A stretch of 64,000 bases of DNA from Flammeovirga pacifica (GCF_000807855.2 NZ_JRYR02000002.1:1517429-1581428), one strand, 5' to 3'; shown: positions 51,565-60,543, counted from the first letter of the stretch. The notes: generated by a model from the sequence alone, not told the origin. Numbers and translations: made by a program.

Positions 51565-52878
51565 ATGCTCAAGAATTTTTACCCCAATTTGCATCAAATA
51601 ATAGTACAACAGAAAAATATCTTTGACCATAAATCATATTTATCTTTTAATAAAGAATCGTTTGCTTATAAAGATGAACTTCAAAAAGTGAATATCATTA
51701 CGGCTCATTTACTTCAATATAGAAAGACAATTGATGTAATACAGATACACCTTGATCATCCTTTTGATGTGGCGATAGCGGTGTTTGCCTGTTCTAGTGT
51801 TTGTATTCCATTTACCTTTGAAGAGGTAAATACAAAGTACAAAACACTACTTATAAATGAGGCTTATTTAAAAGATACTCTACATAATCAAACGGTATCT
51901 AAGGAAGGATTAAAGCTCATAAAAAAAGTCAACCCTGAATCAATTTTTATGATCAGCAATGACAAGTCTGTTTCCTACAAGGAATTTTTAAATCATATTT
52001 TTGAAAAGATTAACCATCAAGAAAAGCCACCAAAGGTTTATTCTTATAATCCTTTCAATATTGTATCTAAGTATTTATATGTACAGCATTTAATACATGC
52101 TTTATTTAATAGATCTAGTTTTGAAATCGTTTACCTAAAAAATGAATTTAATATCTCAATAGAAGAGATAGAGTATCAAAAAAACAAACCCAATATCCTT
52201 TTCTTTCAACCTATAAATAACCATAAAAAAGCCTACAAGCATTTATGGAAAACCTTAGAAAACGACTTTAATATTTATTATATCAATTATGCTACGGATA
52301 AAATTACCGATGTAAATTTTAATGAAGAAGTACGCTCTTACATCAAAACCTATCCCTTTAAATTTAATGCGTACATAGCACATGACTTTAGCGGTATACT
52401 TGCCTTTAATATTATTGATGAGACATTATCTACTTCCTTTTTACTCGCAATAGATACTCCTTTAATTTTTAATCCTTCTGATAATAATGAACTATTAAAA
52501 GATTGGGGAGAGGTGGCAAAAAATCAGTCTATCACTACTTCCTTATGGGAGTATGCTAATACCTATTATCATAATCTCTCAAAAAACAATAAGAATACAA
52601 GTAAGTCATACAAATCCATTAACCCTCTAAACTTACCTTCAGTAAAAAAGAAAGATGTTCCTATGGGGATTTTCTTATCTCACACCAGTTCATTGCAACA
52701 GGAAATCTATTCTTCTTTTGAATGGGAATCTATTAATTCTCTATTAGAATTTAAAATCAAACTGAATTGTGATCATACAGAAGTCTTCGACAAACGGAAT
52801 AGTAAAATTATCTCTGATCGACTTCATTTTGTTTTGAATGATCATGTGGTTACTTCTAGAAAAACTGTGTTAGAATAA
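51565..52878 (+). CDS. Degenerate NRPS-like protein (adenylation-like plus thioesterase-like)
   Basis: 437-residue cytoplasmic protein that reads like a shrunken NRPS. Residues about 20-115 follow the start of an adenylation domain (FNKESFAYKDELQKV, DVAIAVFACSSVCIPF, then INEAYLKDTL), and 120-170 has a faint second half, but no canonical TSGSTGKPK core is present. Residues about 215-437 follow a type I thioesterase/alpha-beta hydrolase: NILFFQPINNHKKAYKHL, then the nucleophile elbow AHDFSGILAF where Ser is replaced by D274; the acid would be D297 (LLAIDTP) and the His H404 (NCDHTEVF). No carrier domain. It is unlikely to do normal NRPS chemistry. Function unknown. This reading is by eye and modest. 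Confidence 0.5.
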   Translation: MLKNFYPNLHQIIVQQKNIFDHKSYLSFNKESFAYKDELQKVNIITAHLLQYRKTIDVIQIHLDHPFDVAIAVFACSSVCIPFTFEEVNTKYKTLLINEAYLKDTLHNQTVSKEGLKLIKKVNPESIFMISNDKSVSYKEFLNHIFEKINHQEKPPKVYSYNPFNIVSKYLYVQHLIHALFNRSSFEIVYLKNEFNISIEEIEYQKNKPNILFFQPINNHKKAYKHLWKTLENDFNIYYINYATDKITDVNFNEEVRSYIKTYPFKFNAYIAHDFSGILAFNIIDETLSTSFLLAIDTPLIFNPSDNNELLKDWGEVAKNQSITTSLWEYANTYYHNLSKNNKNTSKSYKSINPLNLPSVKKKDVPMGIFLSHTSSLQQEIYSSFEWESINSLLEFKIKLNCDHTEVFDKRNSKIISDRLHFVLNDHVVTSRKTVLE

Positions 52879-53110
52879 ATAGAGGTCAACTTTCCTTTCG
52901 ATGATTTGTTAGTATAAGAAATTGATAAAGAAGTTATTTTTCATCCGTGAAACATCAAAATAACATAAAGCACTGTAAATGAATAAGTTAATCATTAGTT
53001 TAATTTTTAGGGTGGTTTAAAATGAATCTGATAAGAATACTGTGAAAATATTAAACTTCGGTTTCATTTAATTGATATGTAACTTAATAAAGAACAACAC
53101 CTCATATAAA

Positions 53111-53126
53111 TGCTCCACGTGGAACA
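53111..53126. other. Classical-type parS-like site
   Basis: TGCTCCACGTGGAACA differs at position 3 from TGTTCCACGTGGAACA, a form of the widely conserved chromosomal ParB site TGTTNCACGTGNAACA. It could recruit the main chromosome's ParB, or be a single chance match. Not related to the palindromes near parB in this window. Confidence 0.5.
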
Positions 53127-53262
53127 TTGTTGTACTTTTCTAATATTTCACTTCATATTTTAGATATCGCCTTCAACAATTGATATAACAAGAGACTATT
53201 TCCTATTAAGTGAATACAAGACCTTGAAGTGATTATAGGAGGAATAATTAAGACACCCTTTT

Positions 53263-53314
53263 AAATAAATAAGAGGTTATTTCATGATAACATGAGATAA
53301 CCTCTTATTTATTT
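53263..53314. terminator. Long bidirectional terminator
   Basis: 24-nt stem with one mismatch (53263-53286 against 53291-53314, core GAGGTTAT...ATAACCTC), 4-nt loop, between the NRPS-like gene and the cysteine desulfidase gene. Confidence 0.85.
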
Positions 53315-53383
53315 TAGCTTTATCAAAAAGCCTCTATATATGCGATAGCTTGGAGAACTTATCGTAAAGTGAATTTCTTCAAC

Positions 53384-54679
53384 CTATTCTTTTGTCATAA
53401 TCTCTAAAATGGTTTTATCTGTAGACTTCATTCCTTCTTGTGCTAATGTTCCTACATTTTGGATTGTATCTTCTACTCCATCACCAATAATTCCATCATC
53501 AGAAGATAAAACACTACCCATTTGTGCTAACATAGCTCCATCAAAGGCAGAATAAATACCAGAGGCAATTTTAGTAGCACACGAAGCTTTTGCTCCATCA
53601 CATATCACTCCAGAAACATTACCTAATGTATTGGTTATTGCATTTTGAATAGCCTCTACTGTACCACCTTCTAAAAAGACCAATGTACCACTTACAGCTG
53701 CAGAGGCTGTCATTGCTCCACAATAAGCAGAAAGTCGTCCTACGTTAGTTTTAACGTGTACTGTTGTAAGATGAGACATGAACAATGCTCTATACATTTT
53801 CTCTTCAGGAAGATTTTGATCTAAGCAATACTTAATAATAGGTAAAGAGGCCGTCATTCCTTGATTACCACTACCACTGGTTGTCATTACTGGCATTGCA
53901 CTCCCACCCATTCTTGCATCACTACCTGCGGCAGTAAAAGAGGCAGATCGATTACGTTGATCATCTCCATACATACCTCTATCAATATTCTTTTGAATAG
54001 CTGCACCTATATTGACACCATATTTTTGATTTAAACCTTCTTGAGCGATACGTTGATTGTAAGTCACTACTTTTTTGAAAATAGGAGTGATTTTTTCAAT
54101 AGAAATGGTATTAGCGTAATGAAAAATCTTTTCTACAGACAAGATACTTCTATCTGTAAGTGTAGAATTGAAATCACTATCATTACAAGGCTGATCAATA
54201 ATCACTTCTTCATTCTTAATTACTTTGGTAACGTTGGTATGAGTGTGTTTAATTTCAACACTTGCTTTTTGATCATTTCCCTCTACTTCCATCAAAATAT
54301 ATAATGCCATCGCATTCTCTACGACTTTAATTTCAACATTATTCTTATCGAGGAATAGATTAACATTTTCCATGTTTTGAGAAGTGATATCACTAATAAC
54401 CATTAAATCGGCCTCAGCATTACCATATAACGCTCCCATAGCTGCAGCGACTTTAATACCTACCTTACCTCCAGAATTAGGTACTACCACGCTCATGGCA
54501 TTTTTAAGGATATTACCAGATACGTTTACAGTAATCTTCTCTACTGTATTATTTAAATACTTGGTAGCCAAAGCAGCAGCATAGGCTATTGCAATAGGTT
54601 CTGTACATCCTTCTGCAGGAACAATCTCTTCTTCCATTATTTTAAGGAATAATGCTTCCTCATTTGATTTGATAGTCAT
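53384..54679 (-). CDS. cyuA: L-cysteine desulfidase family protein (UPF0597)
   Basis: 431 residues of the CyuA/YhaM (UPF0597) family, iron-sulfur enzymes that break L-cysteine into pyruvate, ammonia and sulfide. The start (VPAEGCTEPIAIAYAAALA) and the end (ICDGAKASCATKIASG, AMLAQMGSVLSSDDGIIGDG) are the conserved Cys-containing parts that hold a [4Fe-4S] cluster, here C24-type and the CDGAKASC pair; SHLTTVHVKTNVGRLSAYCG adds a further Cys. Length is normal. Single gene; no cysteine transporter next door. Enzyme activity is inferred from the family. Confidence 0.9.
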   Translation of the reverse strand: MTIKSNEEALFLKIMEEEIVPAEGCTEPIAIAYAAALATKYLNNTVEKITVNVSGNILKNAMSVVVPNSGGKVGIKVAAAMGALYGNAEADLMVISDITSQNMENVNLFLDKNNVEIKVVENAMALYILMEVEGNDQKASVEIKHTHTNVTKVIKNEEVIIDQPCNDSDFNSTLTDRSILSVEKIFHYANTISIEKITPIFKKVVTYNQRIAQEGLNQKYGVNIGAAIQKNIDRGMYGDDQRNRSASFTAAGSDARMGGSAMPVMTTSGSGNQGMTASLPIIKYCLDQNLPEEKMYRALFMSHLTTVHVKTNVGRLSAYCGAMTASAAVSGTLVFLEGGTVEAIQNAITNTLGNVSGVICDGAKASCATKIASGIYSAFDGAMLAQMGSVLSSDDGIIGDGVEDTIQNVGTLAQEGMKSTDKTILEIMTKE

Positions 54680-54885
54680 GGTTAGTGAAATTAAATTTAG
54701 TGTTTATATGATAAGTGATATTTATTTAACGTTTCCCTATCTAAACAGTTGTATATTTAAACTTGAGGTATGCTGAATGATAATTTTAAGTCTATCAAAG
54801 CAGAATAGCATAGCTACGTGATGATAGACTAACACAGATTAGTTTAAATTCGTAATTCCCACATTTCGTTTTTTTGTACAACTAC

Positions 54886-55476
54886 TTAGAGTTCCATTGC
54901 CTTGAGTTCTTCTTCTGTAAGTTTTCTAGCTTCAGGCAATCGTTTTCTTAATTCATCTATCACATATTTCGTTTCTTCTTCTGTTATCTTGCCTGCTTTC
55001 CAAAATATCACCTCTCCTGTATTATCCACCACAAGAACACTTATATGGTTATTACAATCGCCAGTATTCCATTCAGACTGTACTACTCCTTTTGGATCGG
55101 TTAAAATTAGTGCGTTGGCTTCTCTTTTAGACCTCTTTCTTAACATACGTATCATGAATCGTATAATACCATTCGGATAAGGTGTGTCTTTTAAATTCAC
55201 AATTCCGTAGGCATGAAATTTATCCAATGGGAATTTCCACTCTTTTGTTTTCTCAACAAATTCGTCATTCTCTTTTGGATTATCGGGGTCTGGATAGAAA
55301 ATCAACAATACCTTCTCTCCTATACTTGGTGTTGTATAAGGGTTATTTTTTAGATCTCTTACTTCTATAGGATGAATTTTATCTCCTGCTTTTAAGAATT
55401 TATCTTGACTACTGTCTTCTTGTGCCTTTACACACAAAGAAAGTCCCATAATTACTATAATAAGAAGTCTTTTCAT
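54886..55476 (-). CDS. YtfJ-like periplasmic thioredoxin-fold protein
   Basis: 196 residues from ATG 55476, which starts the signal peptide MKRLLIIVIMGLSLCVKAQ; the longer frame adds 17 unlikely residues. Thioredoxin-like fold without the CxxC: GDKIHPIEVRDLKNNPYTTP, LLIFYPDPDNPKENDEFV, GVVQSEWNTGDCNNHISVLVVDNTGEVIFWKAG. This resembles E. coli YtfJ, whose role is unknown. A single Cys (GDC) in the core suggests it is not a redox enzyme. Minus strand, 206 nt upstream of the cysteine desulfidase. Confidence 0.7.
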   Translation of the reverse strand: MKRLLIIVIMGLSLCVKAQEDSSQDKFLKAGDKIHPIEVRDLKNNPYTTPSIGEKVLLIFYPDPDNPKENDEFVEKTKEWKFPLDKFHAYGIVNLKDTPYPNGIIRFMIRMLRKRSKREANALILTDPKGVVQSEWNTGDCNNHISVLVVDNTGEVIFWKAGKITEEETKYVIDELRKRLPEARKLTEEELKAMEL

Positions 55477-55840
55477 CCAATGATGTGTTGTTGATTTTCG
55501 AATTGTAAATATAATTAAGTAATTCAAAGAGGAAACAATTGTTTAAAGTATGTTTACTATTTCTTCAATTTTGATAAGCAATGAGTCATAAAATGATAGA
55601 ACTCTCAGCCTTTACTGTTGTGTAAGAATTTTATCAATAGGTCAATATTTAGATGATTCACACCTCTTTTATCAATATATCAATAAAATTATCTTGAAAT
55701 AATTCAAGTTAGGTCTATTCTAATACGATAACTTTCTTACTAAATCATACAAAAAAGAGAGGATGCTGTACAATACCTACTTAAACATTTTCACTTCCAT
55801 TCACCGTATAGGAAGGAAACAAAGTTTTAACTGCTGTATT
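55477..55840. other. Divergent intergenic region (364 nt)
   Basis: AT-rich promoter region between the YtfJ-like gene and the DUF4493-like gene. An in-frame extension upstream of 55841 exists but does not look coding. No repeat or RNA seen. Confidence 0.4.
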
Positions 55841-56326
55841 ATGAAAAGTATCATTTTCCCTATTTCTACGCTTACTATTGTAATATTATCAATTAGCTTA
55901 TGTATTCAATTTAATCAATCAAATGATCACCAATTAGGAAAGGTTTGTTTCAATTTAACTTTGGATGGCCAAAATCAATTAGATCGTATTGATCAACACT
56001 TTTTAGATGTAGGAATGTTTACTATCGATATCATCAATGATAATAAAGAGGTAGTACGTTCGTACAAAAGATTTAATGATGTACCTAGTATACTTCTTCT
56101 ACCTCAAGGGCAATATATGATTACAGCTACTAGTAAAAGTGCGATATCGAAAGAATTTGCGGGGTCTACGCTCTTTACAGTGCTTAATGGAAACCATAGT
56201 ATTGTAAATGTTCATTGTAAACATAAAATCGCACGCAAAATTATTGATAAAAGGTATAGTCATAAGGTACTTCCAAGTCTAAACACTTGGGGGACTACCT
56301 CTACAATATGGCTCAACAACTTATAA
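55841..56326 (+). CDS. DUF4493-like exported protein
   Basis: 161 residues from ATG 55841, which begins a signal peptide or anchor (MKSIIFPISTLTIVILSISL). The following domain (about 35-135) has the alternating-strand pattern of DUF4493: VCFNLTLDGQNQLDR, FTIDIINDNKEVVRSYKRF, PSILLLPQGQYMITATS, FTVLNGNHSIVNVHC. Such domains occur in surface or fimbria-like proteins of Bacteroidota. The last 25 residues are basic with KVLPSLNTWGTTST. Single gene with its own terminator; function unknown. Confidence 0.55.
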   Translation: MKSIIFPISTLTIVILSISLCIQFNQSNDHQLGKVCFNLTLDGQNQLDRIDQHFLDVGMFTIDIINDNKEVVRSYKRFNDVPSILLLPQGQYMITATSKSAISKEFAGSTLFTVLNGNHSIVNVHCKHKIARKIIDKRYSHKVLPSLNTWGTTSTIWLNNL

Positions 56327-56429
56327 AAAAATTAGAGGATCTACACTCCTCTACTGTTTTGTAAAGCCAAGTAAATTTATCTAAAGACTAAAATGCAAGA
56401 AAGCCGAATACCATAGTATTATTATTGTG

Positions 56430-56467
56430 ATACCCTTCCGTTATTAACAGGAGGGTATTTTTTTTTC
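56430..56467 (+). terminator. Terminator after DUF4493-like gene
   Basis: Stem ATACCCT (56430-56436) with AGGGTAT (56452-56458) plus partial extension, followed by nine T; about 100 nt after the stop. Confidence 0.75.
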
Positions 56468-56475
56468 ATAAAAAA

Positions 56476-56501
56476 AAACCGTAGTATTTCTACTACGGTT
56501 T
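56476..56501 (-). terminator. Terminator after rpoA-like gene
   Basis: Perfect 11-bp stem (AAACCGTAGTA at 56476-56486, complement 56491-56501), 4-nt loop, then T-run on the minus strand, 24 nt after the rpoA stop. Confidence 0.88.
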
Positions 56502-56524
56502 CTTATATCTTTTCTCAGAAAGGA

Positions 56525-57520
56525 TTAATCTTCACCTAAACGGTATTTTGATACATCCATACCGAAAGTTAAATCGCGGTCTGATAACATCTCTTCTAAT
56601 TCAGTAAGTGTTTTCTTACCAAAGTTACGGAACTTCATTAAGTCACGAACTTCAAGAGAAACAAGCTCACCAAGTGTTTTTACCTCACCTGCTTTTAAAG
56701 AGTTATAAGCACGTACAGATAGCTCTAATTCAGAGATAGGTGTTTCTAACATAGCACGCTTCTTAATTTCTTCTGGAGTCCATTTAGGCTCAGCAGAACG
56801 AGGTGTCATGTCGATTGTGATTTCCTTATCAGTAATTTGAGCGAAGTGTTGGATCAAAATGTTGGCAGCTCCTTGTAAAGCTACTTCAGGAAGGATAGTT
56901 CCATCTGTTTCGATCTCAATTAATAATTTTTCGTAGTCAGTACGTTGCTCTACACGAGTATTTTCTACTGAATAATCTACATTTTTAATTGGTGTAAATG
57001 TAGTATCCATAGAAATATAACCGTTATCCCCTTCTGCATTGATAGCTTGTTGTTCTGCAAGAACATAACCTCTACCAAGGCTAATAGTTAATTCAAACTG
57101 AGGGATAGAAGTACCATCTAAAGTACAAATCACTAAATCAGGATTCATTACTTCAAACTGCTGACTGCAATATTCTTTAATATCACCCGCTCTGAATTCA
57201 GTTTTACCGTTCAAATCTACAACAATCTTTTCAACTGGCTCTTCGATCATTGGCTTTAAACGTACCTGCTTCAGATTCAAAAGCACTTCAGGTAACTCTT
57301 CTGTGATACCTGCAACTTTAGAAGAATCCTGAACAGTATTTAAAAACTTAATACCGACAATAGCATATCCTTCTAGCGCAGATAATAACGTTCTTTTAAA
57401 GGCATTACCAATAGTAGCACCGTAACCTCTTTCTAAAGGTTTGAACTCAAATAGACCTTTGTAATCACCGGCCTTGTCCATTACTACTCTCTCCGGCTTT
57501 TGGAATGATAATATTGACAT
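56525..57520 (-). CDS. rpoA: RNA polymerase alpha subunit
   Basis: 331 residues, the length usual for Bacteroidota alpha. N-terminal dimerisation domain with GYGATIGNAFKRTLLSALEG: R43 matches E. coli R45, but the preceding Arg (E. coli R44) is K42. The C-terminal domain has LELSVRAYNSLKAGEV (the Arg matching E. coli R265 is kept; Cys269 is Ser) and KFRNFGKKTLTELEEML (GKKT for GKKS). Stands alone with its own terminator, not beside rpsD, rpsK or rplQ as in nearly all bacteria. So it is likely a second alpha gene or a relocated one; sequence shows it is intact and could be functional. Confidence 0.9.
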   Translation of the reverse strand: MSILSFQKPERVVMDKAGDYKGLFEFKPLERGYGATIGNAFKRTLLSALEGYAIVGIKFLNTVQDSSKVAGITEELPEVLLNLKQVRLKPMIEEPVEKIVVDLNGKTEFRAGDIKEYCSQQFEVMNPDLVICTLDGTSIPQFELTISLGRGYVLAEQQAINAEGDNGYISMDTTFTPIKNVDYSVENTRVEQRTDYEKLLIEIETDGTILPEVALQGAANILIQHFAQITDKEITIDMTPRSAEPKWTPEEIKKRAMLETPISELELSVRAYNSLKAGEVKTLGELVSLEVRDLMKFRNFGKKTLTELEEMLSDRDLTFGMDVSKYRLGED

Positions 57521-58085
57521 ATTTATTCTTATATGATTATTTTTCTTTCGAACTCAACTGATCTTATTTATCAATAAACCGTTTTACCCTATTAGAGTCT
57601 ACTCTAAAATGAAAACGTTGTCTATCTTTAAATATAATCAACCCGCAAATTTAACAAAAAATCATTACCGAAACAGTTTAAAATCAATAATAATTAGAAT
57701 ACTAAGGTTTTTTATCAAAAAAAAAGAGACTATTTGATTAGACAGCAGAGAAATATTGGAGAATCAAAATTGAGCTTCATTTTACCTTGAATAAGGTTAT
57801 TATGAGTTAACTCTCTCATTTATAGGTTTTAGTAAAAAAACAGCAGAATTCTTTTACACATTTTGGATTGTTTAATACGCCTTCAAAAAGGTAATAATTA
57901 AGATTCTATTAATGTTTCTAAAGAATAAAAAAATTGATGAAAAAAAAATGAAGTTTTTTAAAACATTTTGAAATACATGTGGTTAGGTTAGTAGCATTAG
58001 ATAATATAATTAAAGATAACTTTTAGGATAATATCAATATCAGTTAAATAAAAAGCTCAGCATTATATGCCGAGCTTTTTTTATT
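57521..58085. other. Intergenic region between rpoA and rep (565 nt)
   Basis: AT-rich. CAAATTTA at 57646-57653 is TAAATTTG on the minus strand, a TAnnTTTG match about 126-133 nt before rpoA, though its -33 partner is poor. The terminator of rep lies at 58050-58080. No gene or iteron seen. Confidence 0.45.
58050..58080 (-). terminator. Terminator after rep
   Basis: Stem AAAAAGCTC...GCAT (58050-58063) against 58067-58080 with one mismatch, T-run on the minus strand, 6 nt past the rep stop. Confidence 0.85.
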
Positions 58086-59234
58086 TTATGATAAGATCCA
58101 TTTCTTAAGTGTATGTACATTCGGGAAATTCTGTTTATCCCTTATGGCCATTTTCAAATCATTTATTTCTTTCCAGATTTTCCAAGCAGGGTTTTGCTGG
58201 TATTTACTTACTGCTACTTGTATTACGTCTTGTTGTAGTCCTAACTCCGCCAATCGAACGGGAAGTTTATTTAGCTTACTCTGGAACTCAAAATCCAAAG
58301 ATGCTTGAACTGGAGGAGGATCATTGACAACTTCAGGTGTTACCTCAATAGTTTCTTCTACTTCATTAACGACATCCGTTTTTAATAATTCTCTTAATAT
58401 TTCTTCTCTACTGAACCCTAAAGATTGTAACATTTTCATCTTCTTCTGTAATGCATTTTGCGGTACATCTTCTTCAGGATTGGTCGTCGTATGATTGTTT
58501 TGCATCTGCACAGGAGCAGCAATCGTTTTCTTTTCAGATTCTTTCTTGTTAAAAAAGAATTCTAAATGTGTACATCTTCTACCTGTTTTAATAAGTTCTA
58601 GAGTAACTGCTAAATCTGTATTCTCATTGATGTCTTTCATACATTTTTGTAAGATAGACCGATTAAATGCTGCAAAGTTTTTATACGATTTAGAATCAGA
58701 TAGACCCAATATTGATTTCAATTCTTCTACAGAAATCTTTCTTGAGTTATACTTACCTACTCCTTGAGATAGTAAATCATACATTCTAACAGCATGTGGT
58801 GAACGCATATGACGTACACTTGAATACAGATACTGTGTATAATTTTGAGTAGGAGATAAAAGGTTCTTGAAGTTGCCATTAAACTGGAACTTAATAGACG
58901 TTTTATCTAATTTAATCTTAGAGAACAAAGGAATGTATTCTCTTTCAAATTTACTTGTATCATGGTCTGCTTCGCCTAAAGTGATTTTTGCACTTGCTAA
59001 TGCATCACAACCAAAGTCAAGTTGCTTTAAGTCTTTACCTCCTGGATGTCTTCCTAAAAATTCAGATACTTTAAATTCAATTTCATCTTCAGCTGTAAGG
59101 TCGTTTAATGTAAACGCAAATAACAATAGCTTCTGTGAAACTAAGGGTAAAGGTTTTTTCTGTTTTGCCTTAATAAAACGATTATGACGTTTTACTTTAT
59201 TACTACTGGTACGAATCTTATTTAAAATATCCAT
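58086..59234 (-). CDS. Rep_3-type replication initiator
   Basis: 382-residue plasmid-type initiator with two winged-helix domains, expected to bind the iterons at 59269-60502 and open the origin. Family features: KAKQKKPLPLVSQKLLLFAF, the FLGRHPGGKDLKQL segment, SIKFQFNGNFKNLLSPT..YTQYLYSSVRHMRSPHAVRMYDLLSQ in WH1, SVEELKSILGL and FNRSILQKCMKDINENTDL in WH2, then RRCTHLEFFF. The last 150 residues (PEEDVPQNAL... and VQASLDFEFQSKLNKLPVRL) are an extra C-terminal extension with a repeated helical pattern. Divergent from parA; the first iteron copies lie within 100 nt of its start, suggesting autorepression. Confidence 0.85.
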   Translation of the reverse strand: MDILNKIRTSSNKVKRHNRFIKAKQKKPLPLVSQKLLLFAFTLNDLTAEDEIEFKVSEFLGRHPGGKDLKQLDFGCDALASAKITLGEADHDTSKFEREYIPLFSKIKLDKTSIKFQFNGNFKNLLSPTQNYTQYLYSSVRHMRSPHAVRMYDLLSQGVGKYNSRKISVEELKSILGLSDSKSYKNFAAFNRSILQKCMKDINENTDLAVTLELIKTGRRCTHLEFFFNKKESEKKTIAAPVQMQNNHTTTNPEEDVPQNALQKKMKMLQSLGFSREEILRELLKTDVVNEVEETIEVTPEVVNDPPPVQASLDFEFQSKLNKLPVRLAELGLQQDVIQVAVSKYQQNPAWKIWKEINDLKMAIRDKQNFPNVHTLKKWILS

Positions 59235-59268
59235 TGTCTCTTAAAGAAATACATCTAAAAAGGTAACT

Positions 59269-60502
59269 ATGTATAGCATTACCGTAAATACAAAGTACAA
59301 CTTCGGTATATCAATACATAAAAGCAAATAATTTGACGGGTAATTCATACATATTTAACAAAATGTACGGTACATCTATACATTTAAAATCTTTGTAATA
59401 CATCAATAATACTACTTTATACATCCTATTCAACTAAAGAAGTATAGGTTTACCGCAGTAAATGTATCAAATTTCTATATGTTCACTGATTTATCAATAT
59501 ATATACGGTATAACTATACATTTTAAGGGAATATAATACAGTTTAAGATCTATCATACTTTAAAAGGTATTCAAATTATGTACAGTATTTCCAATTATTA
59601 CTTTTAGAAGCCATATTCTACGGTACATCTATACATATTATTGTAAAAACATACATTTTAGAAGGGTAAAATCATATATAAATAGAAAAATATACGGTAT
59701 ATCTATACATAAAAAGAGAAATTGATACTTCTTATATGGTATATCTATACATATTGATACTATTATATCCAGCGTTTAATGCATCTTTTATAATGAAATG
59801 AATGTACTAATAGATGTTTTACCAATAATGTTAGAGAAAATGGGTACATATATTCAAATTATACGGTATATCTATACATAAAATGACTTACTCACACATT
59901 AAAGTACGGTAATACTATACATATTCTACTTATTTAATACATAATTTCGTTTCAGCTGTTGCCAGGTGATACACAGAAATACACGATTAAAGCTATATTT
60001 ATACCTTTTATATGGTACATCTATACATATTAGTGTGGTATACCTATACATAATTAAAGTATTCTAATACATTTTCAGGAATAATTATACTGTGTTGGAA
60101 TTTTGATACATGTATTATCGGGTGATCTATACATCTACATATGGTATACCTATACATCGTAATACGGTACATCTATCACACAAAATGGGTTTTATTAATT
60201 GGTAATCAGTTAGTTACGGAGTGCTATAATAAACAATTAAATACAATATTAAATAATACCTCTAATAATTTTTTCTTTTCTATTTTTATTCTTTTTCTCT
60301 CAAATATAGATCATATAAAGAAATATATGGTAAACCTATACACTTTATTCATAATATTCTATTGCGCTTACGGTATATCTATACATAAATAAGTTATTTA
60401 ATACAGTTTTTTATGGTATATCTATACATTTATATAGACGTGATATACATTTTACATATCAGGTATGTATTCTAAAGAATAATCATGTATAGTTGTACCG
60501 TA
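59269..60502. repeat. Iteron array, 18-bp consensus TAYGGTANAYCTATACAT
   Basis: Plus-strand copies start at about 59302, 59366, 59504, 59619, 59693, 59735, 59862, 59905, 60011, 60034, 60117, 60140, 60163, 60326, 60369 and 60412; the copies at 59302, 60117, 60163 and 60326 are degenerate. Minus-strand copies are at 59269-59286, 59440-59457 and 60485-60502, near the array edges. Neighbouring copies are often 23 or 42-43 bp apart. This is the binding array for the Rep_3 initiator. Confidence 0.92.
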
Positions 60503-60543
60503 CATTTAGAGGAATTATGATACATAATAAGGAATTTTAATTA

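Larger units (their letters stand above)
52879..53383. other. Intergenic region with classical parS-like site and terminator (505 nt)
   Basis: Between convergent genes. Holds a TGCTCCACGTGGAACA site at 53111-53126, close to the broad bacterial parS, and a long terminator stem at 53263-53314. Otherwise AT-rich, no gene. Confidence 0.55.

Noticed and set aside
60141-60392. 83-residue open frame within the iteron region
   Set aside because: It overlaps four to five iterons and consists of translated repeat sequence (Tyr/Ile/Leu-rich); not credible as a gene.
59269-60502. CRISPR array
   Set aside because: Repeats are 18 bp, variable, in both orientations and irregularly spaced, with no cas genes; they are iterons.
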